This document shows, one piece after another, positions 58,021-64,000 of a DNA stretch of 64,000 nt. Each line of letters begins with the position of its first letter. Within the stretch, counting starts at the first letter, position 1. A program made the position numbers and the translations under genes. The DNA is from Sthenelais limicola. Its lineage: Eukaryota > Annelida > Polychaeta > Phyllodocida > Sigalionidae. The notes under the pieces were generated by a model that saw nothing but the letters and a program-made list of their open reading frames with translations, was not told the origin of the DNA and did not search any database. The stretch is taken from NCBI GenBank assembly GCA_942159475.1, contig OW804094.1:13150132-13214131 (forward strand), read 5' to 3'.

Positions 58021-59743
58021 TCCCAATTCCCAGAACCAATTTCTATTGTAGTTTTTTACCAGGGCAGGAAATCTTTGATAATTGTCAGGAACTGAGACAG
58101 ATGGTATGGAATAAATCTTACGCCTAATCAGCAAAATGTATAAATACAGCAGGATGTGCATGACAACTCCATGGGCACGACAGATGGCATGGTATGAACT
58201 TTAATCAGTAAAATTATACTTTTTTAATTCAACATATCTATAAATACAGCAGGATATAACTATTTGTCAAGACCATTTCTCATAGGGTGAACCATGCTAT
58301 TCTGTCTGGCGCTGTCTCTATAGTGTGCATATAATTACTTCTTTTTTATTAAATTAATTATTTCTTTATTCAGGAGAATAACGGTGGCAAATGCCAACTT
58401 ATGTTTGTATATGGCTGGGGTGAAACTCTGTCTTCCGCCATATAAATGTATTACCATACAATATATATAGAGAATTTTTATTCAGTAATAAAATGTTACA
58501 GAAACGGACTAAGAACTTCTAGTAATAGATCTTCCAGTATGCCCTAAACGGAAGGGAAATTAAGAGTTTTTACTTCGTGTTCGTTAATGTAACATCAAGA
58601 TGGAATATGTGAGATTACCTCTTTGTTACGACATATATTATTAGCATGTAATTAGAAACAATTGAAACATTAGATTTTAAACTTATGAAGAATGCGAAAT
58701 TGCCTAGAATATCCGTCAATACAAGAAACATTCCACTGACAATAAACACATTATGTATGTATGTATGTATGTATATTGTTTATTTCCGAAAACAGTACAT
58801 GATAAAAATATAAGATAAATTTACATCGGAAATGGGTCGGTCCTCTTCTATGGCAGCCCATATAGCTCTTCCAGAGGGTCCCTTAAGACTAGACTTTAAG
58901 TTACAATTTACGGTATATAGAGTGAATGTCATGTTCGTTCGTTTTGTTGTGTGTGGCGAATGGGGAATATATTTGGTATAATAATCATTCTAATAAAAAA
59001 GTGAGAGTGAGGAAGATGGTGGTTGATTCCTCTGTAAGACGGATGGGGACGTGGACTTGTAGGGAAGTGTTGAATTAACTTTATCATGATTGATTGTTGA
59101 CATTAGGCTACAGAGGGAGAAGTTTCCTTTACTCTAAATCTCAGCTACACGGAAGAGAAAATGAAATCAGGCGATACATGTCGCAGGAGACCCATGAAAA
59201 CATTCCTTTTTTTATTTCATTCAAGGCTAATACAACGGGTTTTTTTAGATAAATTTTATTGGAGCCATTTTCATACATGATAATTTCATGGGAATCCAAG
59301 CAAAAATGTACCGAGAAAATAGAATAATAATAATTTGTTCAAGTTTTACAGTCTGATTAACAGCATATTAGATATAGAAATGTTATGTCAGTTGTTGCGG
59401 TTTACATAAAGTACATAAATATACATGGTAAACACTTATATTTTTTTGGGTTTTTTCCTCAAACACAAACAGTGTACTTACTGCTCGATTAATAAAAAAC
59501 ACATCGTACATAAAGCATACATTTTTCTTTGAACTTTGCAACTCTAGATCGAATGATACGACAAGATTACTTTCAGTGATTATTACTTGTACCAGTCGTC
59601 GTCAGCTTTGAGATATGATTTTATATTGGACCATGTAACGTTGTGTATTTATTTAACAGAAGATGTGTATTTATGTCAGATTTGTTTTAAAAGTATTTAT
59701 TTGTATAATGTCAGAGCCTGGATGAAAATATTTCAAACAAACA

Positions 59744-60043
59744 GCCAAAGTTTAGGGCCTCTCAGATCAGATAAGAATGGAATGTCAGTGATTGGACGCA
59801 TAATTGGATTCTAATGGCATTTTGCCATTTTGAGGAAGCGGCTTTCCGTCAGTTTGGAGGGACTCTCTCAACTCTAAACCTAGACTGGAGAAGCTTTCCT
59901 TCAGTTTGGAGGGACTCTCTCAACTCTGAGCCTAGACTGAAGAGGCTTTCACTCAGTTTAGAGGGACTCTCTCAACTCTGAGCCTAGACTGAAGAGGCTT
60001 TCACTCAGTTTAGAGGGACTCTCTCAACTCTGGCCCTGGACTG
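59744..60043 (+). mobile_element. Family B element with tandemly expanded terminus
   Basis: The right terminal unit (GGCTTTC..CAGTTT.GAGGGACT then CTCTCAACTCTGAGCCTAGA) is repeated about four times at 59835-60043, unit about 52-56 bp. Confidence 0.8.
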
Positions 60044-62097
60044 TAATCTGAATAGTACATGTCAACCTGTATAATGTTAGGTGCAAATGTTAGGTCAAAA
60101 TGACCATTGTTAAATGGAGGGAAATCTACCACCGCCTTTTATATAATATTAGTATCTAAGGAAAGCATTTTTTTAAATATTTTATTTATAGAATTTACTT
60201 GTGTGGCCTTTACTTAATGTTTAGGCCCAACTTCCTATTTCTCTAAGGGCCCAACAAGGTAGATCTACTCTTTTCCTTTAAAAGGTAAAATAATATCCCA
60301 AGAAACAACTGGAGGTATTTGGTTGTGATTATGTTGACATTAACTTACAACGTTTTGGGGGCGAGGGTGCAGGGAAAGTGGGGAAATGTTCGTATCTTAG
60401 GGGATTACATCAATTTGTTTTATCAAATTATGATGAATACCAAATGGCACTCTTGTATTTTTGCTATACAGTGGAACCTCTCTAATAAGACCACCCTAGA
60501 TAGCTATAGGTAATTGCACTAAATAAGGCCCATGACGTGGACACTTATAGAAATATAAAATTCAGCGCTTTAATCTGGAATGTGTAACTTATAATTTGGT
60601 ATACTTATAATTTTAGAGCCATACTTGAGATTTGAATTGTTTTTCTTAATCAAAATCACTGATGTAACCATGGCGACCAACTAAAGCCTAACTATGCTCC
60701 CTTATTTGGTAATGTCATCACTCTGGCCATATTCTGGGCTATATTGGCCTTTTAACTAGTATTCCAATTGAATTTACAATAGTTTAGTTTCATTTCATTT
60801 CTCCTTAGAGCTATTTTTTTGAGAATTCAATATCTACAATACATCATATCATCAAATGATTTTGGACATCAGCCTTATGAAATAATCTGGGAGGTCTATC
60901 ATTCTGATTAAAGACAAGATGTTTCCTTATCTTCCATGTCTCCCCAAACCAGGCCAAAATTGGTAATTTTTTACCATTTCGTCGCTTGACTCCTATTGTT
61001 TTTATTCCTTGGGACAATATCGGAATCACACATGTGATATATCATGAGGTGCAGAAATTTGTTCATCACAACTTGCAGAGATAAAATTAGTTTTCATCAA
61101 TTTTTCATCAAATGAGAGGGATTTGATTGCCACAAGGTCCTTATGTTTTTACAATTTTAAAATTTTTCAGAAACTGTTGCCATGGCAACTTGACCATCAA
61201 ACATAATTTCTAAAAAGTGACAGTTGTACCAAACCCTTCCCCACATTGTAAGCTCTGATAATATATATACTTGTTCAGAACTCGTATAAAAAAATAAAAA
61301 GCTATCAGGGTTCAATTGGAGAGATGTCTGGAAACATAATGTTTATGGGCCTTATTTAGTGGTTCGAGCTTTAGGCGAAATGAGCGCGACTTATAGCTTA
61401 CTCCGCTAGGATAGCAGTGGGATAGCTGCACTCTTGTCCCAATCCCTGGGCCTGCGCATTTCGGCGGTATTAAGGATGCACCCCAACTTAGCGCAACTTA
61501 GGGCATTTCTTAAACCAACATCAGGAGACGAGACCCAGAAGTGGAATTGTCAAAATATACTTGACTCAGATTGTTCCACTCTGATTTCATTGGGTTTTTA
61601 GATGTATAGCCTACGATGGGTTTGCACCAATAAAGAATGAAAAAAAGACTTCTAAGAAAGGGGATAGTGAATGGTGTAATAGTTATATGTAACACAGTCA
61701 GGGACGATTGGAGGATTCAAATTCAAATTCAAATTCAAAAATTCTTTGTCTCTATGAAATTATAATGTCCAACGGTCTGTATGTGAGAGCACGAGGCGAA
61801 TTTGTATGTTTTAATTCAATTAAATTCAATTAACAAATTCTTTATTGCTGATGTTATTACAATTGTGGATCACCTCTGACACAAACAATGATGCCAGTTC
61901 TTCCTGGGATTGCCGACTTATAGAACTTAGGAGTTGAGTTGTAACTACTGATGGACTAGTTAAGTTATGTTTTAGACGTGCTTTTAAACTCTATTATCAT
62001 TCTTTGACTGTTTAGGCTTCACCTACAGTATAATCTGAACTGTTCTATATTATATATTATATTTCATAAAATTATGATGGAATAGGTGGATCGCCGA

Positions 62098-62307
62098 ACA
62101 CAGTCTAGGCCCAAAGTTGAGAGAGTCCCTTCAAAAGAAGGGAAAGCCTCTCGCCTCAAACCAGAAAGTGTCATTATAATTCCATTAAGACCGCAAAATG
62201 TCATTATATTCCCATTAAAACACCGACTCCCAGCCCATGAAACCGATTAGTGAAGTAGGCTAACATACCATACTTATCTGATCTGAGGGTTTGGACCTAG
62301 AGTGAAC
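62098..62307 (-). mobile_element. Family B element
   Basis: Full-length, CAGTCTAGGCCCAAAGTTGA to TTTGGACCTAGAGTG. Ends about 60 bp before the candidate hammerhead. Confidence 0.75.
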
Positions 62308-62364
62308 AAGTAAGTACTCCGAGAGTAGTTTTTAAATCATGTTTTATTTGCTTAAAATAGTGGC

Positions 62365-62408
62365 GAAATCCCTACGCGTTTCAGCTTAGCCTTCGTCAGG
62401 GGAATTTC
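62365..62408 (-). ncRNA. Candidate minimal type I hammerhead ribozyme
   Basis: On the minus strand the core reads CTGACGA, a short stem II (AGGCTAAGCT), GAAA, a two-base-pair stem III (CG-CG), then TA as the cleavage dinucleotide. Stem I closes GAAATTCCC with GGGATTTC, with one bulge. All invariant core bases of the hammerhead fold are present. Predicted cleavage lies between 62373 and 62372. Minimal type I hammerheads are known from Penelope-like elements and retrozymes. Stem II is weak, which lowers confidence; no reverse transcriptase lies nearby. Confidence 0.5.
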
Positions 62409-62705
62409 ATATAATTAATTGATTTTTATCGTAACATCTGCTTGTTAGTTATGCTTATGCCTTATGCTTATACAATTACAACAGTCAGGCAACACTGAGA
62501 ATATCAACGTCTTGGCGCTGAAATGTAACGTTGTTCCTGAATAAACTTATTTTTAAAACCAAATCAAATCTTTATCTGTACCTGAACACGATGTACAAAT
62601 AGGAGCCATGGTCCTTGACTCCTGAGACGGATAATTTAGTTGAAATTAAAGTTTGGAAAGAATCGAAAGTTATTGATTGCTAGTCTGAATATGTAGACTA
62701 CTTAT

Positions 62706-62906
62706 GGGTCAGGTTTTCAGAAAATGTACAATTCACCTTCACCAATCCTCTCAAATGAACCAAATTTAAGAAGAAAATTAGGTACAAAATACAGTTCGAC
62801 ATAACCAGACATGTTTATTAAATGAATACAATACAGAATACATTCAGATACACCTAGTATTTATCAATTTTCTTTCCAATTTAGCAGAATTTGATAGATG
62901 TATAGA
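62706..62906 (-). mobile_element. Family A MITE, right end missing
   Basis: Starts GGGTCAGGTTTTCAGAAAAT and stops after GATAGATGTATAGAA. Confidence 0.75.
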
Positions 62907-63123
62907 AAAAAAAATTAGAAAAATACTATATTATCTCCATTACACTGAGGTTGATATATGTGTGTATATTATTACTCAATACCTTTAATTCATTAGAATT
63001 GTATACTGTATATATATGTTCGATTTTTTGTTTGGTTAATTAGTTTTGTTTTCGCAGACCAGGTCCGATCCGATTTTGAACACCCCGATCTGGGGGGCAG
63101 ATAAGAGAATGCCACCAAATGAC

Positions 63124-63187
63124 TGGAGAAGGGGGACCCTCTAAACCACAGGACCGGTCCTGTGGTTTAGAGGGTCCCCCTTCTCCA
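63124..63187. repeat. 64-bp perfect palindrome
   Basis: Two 32-bp arms, each the exact reverse complement of the other with no loop, centred on GGACCGGTCC (63151-63160). GC-rich compared with its surroundings. Confidence 0.97.
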
Positions 63188-63559
63188 TTTCTCAGATTTG
63201 AGGCTCTCTAAGTAGGACAAGAGATAGGAAGTGTATTTGATCAGAAATAAATATATGAACACAACAAATTATTTTTTTCTTACATTAATTCAGAATTATC
63301 ATTTTACTAGTGTTTTCTCCTTTTTCTGGTGAGTGTAAGTGATAAGAATAATAAAAGGAAAAACTATCATATCTGTGATTTAGCGTCCAGACCCCCTTTC
63401 TCTGTAATGCTAACCACTTGTGGTCAAGTGTTAATTTATTTATATACATTGGGTCAGCAAGGCCAACATGCAGCATAAAGATGGATATCACAACTCTCCG
63501 GAACGGCCCTGGTCTGTTTGGGCCGAGTGCCATACTGAATGTCAAAATATATATACAGA

Positions 63560-63672
63560 ACTACCCGGGATTTGAGGTGGGAGTGAATATTCACCGATGA
63601 CGGTCAAGGGGCGGTAGCCCCGCGACCGTCCTCGGTGAATATTCACGACGCCGAGAATCCAAGGGTTGTTCT
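63560..63672. repeat. Hairpin with palindromic GTGAATATTCAC arms
   Basis: Strong arms at 63583-63605 and 63624-63646 share GTGAATATTCACCGA and GACGGTC; an outer, imperfect pairing extends towards 63560 and 63672. The loop is GC-rich. Confidence 0.8.
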
Positions 63673-63825
63673 GTGTTTATTTCACCCCGCACCCTAAACT
63701 TATGTTAAATTAACATGATTTACAGCGATTTTGAGAAATAAATCGTTAAATAATTAGTTCTTTAGCTTGATTCGCTTCGAAAACATGTCTCCGAAAAAGT
63801 ACCGGAACTGGCAAAGATCAGAAAG

Positions 63826-63852
63826 CACGCATGCGCACAGTGTATAAAAAAC
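63826..63852 (+). promoter_or_regulatory. Promoter-like: NRF1-type site and TATA box
   Basis: CACGCATGCGCA (11 of 12 to the NRF1 consensus) followed 4 bp later by TATAAAAAA. Would drive plus-strand transcription out of the window. Confidence 0.35.
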
Positions 63853-64000
63853 TAGGTCGGCCGTGTATTGCCCGCGTGCAATGTCGATTTAGTTACTGAC
63901 CAGCTAAACAATATACAGAGCCTATGTTATTTCTATGGACAGAGCATATCAAGGGTGAAATAAAATACCATATTTATAAATCTCCTCTGTCAGCTCAGGG

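Larger units (their letters stand above)
57010..64000. other. Gene-poor right end
   Basis: No protein gene recognised. Holds repeats (families A, B, F), the candidate hammerhead, two strong palindromes, (ATGT)n at 58753-58775, and possible Tc1-like ends near 60468 (CAGTGGAACCTCTC). Confidence 0.5.

Noticed and set aside
59835..60043. Possible CRISPR-like array
   Set aside because: Units are contiguous transposon ends without unique spacers, in a eukaryotic genome.

Overview
This window is nuclear DNA from an intron-rich animal. The best fit is a marine invertebrate, probably a mollusc or other lophotrochozoan; this is inferred from gene content, intron style and repeat types, not from a database match. 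It is mostly AT-rich repeat-filled intron and intergenic DNA carrying a few real genes, nearly all on the minus strand.

Left part (1-8100): an ECHDC1-like gene (ethylmalonyl-CoA decarboxylase, crotonase fold). A short first exon at 8098-8056 encodes a mitochondrial-type leader and splices in frame to a terminal exon at 7257-6419 that holds the whole catalytic domain. A second, nearly identical terminal exon lies 6 kb further downstream (1125-275). Its flanks are duplicated too, so this is a segmental duplication, and the second copy could act as an alternative last exon.

Middle (16.4-35.9 kb): a complete SLC5A8-like sodium-coupled solute transporter. I could chain 15 coding exons with consistent phases into a 644-codon protein ending in a class I PDZ ligand (-THL). 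Its introns are packed with short inverted-repeat elements (families A, B, C, D and others, named here for convenience). One family A terminus supplies the splice donor of exon 8.

Right part (38-64 kb): a 1.1 kb terminal-inverted-repeat element containing a tRNA-like sequence, a degenerate CR1/L2-type LINE fragment, and a complete, apparently young tyrosine-recombinase retrotransposon of the Ngaro/PAT (DIRS) type (47909-53317) with Gag, RT/RNase H and recombinase ORFs and identical split direct repeats. Next to it are two identical tRNA-Lys(CTT) genes, the first flanked by 46-bp direct repeats. A Ran GTPase pseudogene, a candidate hammerhead ribozyme (62365-62408) and perfect long palindromes complete the region.

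There is no operon logic here. The main theme is two housekeeping/transport genes evolving inside a dense population of non-autonomous elements, about thirty copies of one MITE family among them, plus one intact retroelement that may still be mobile.
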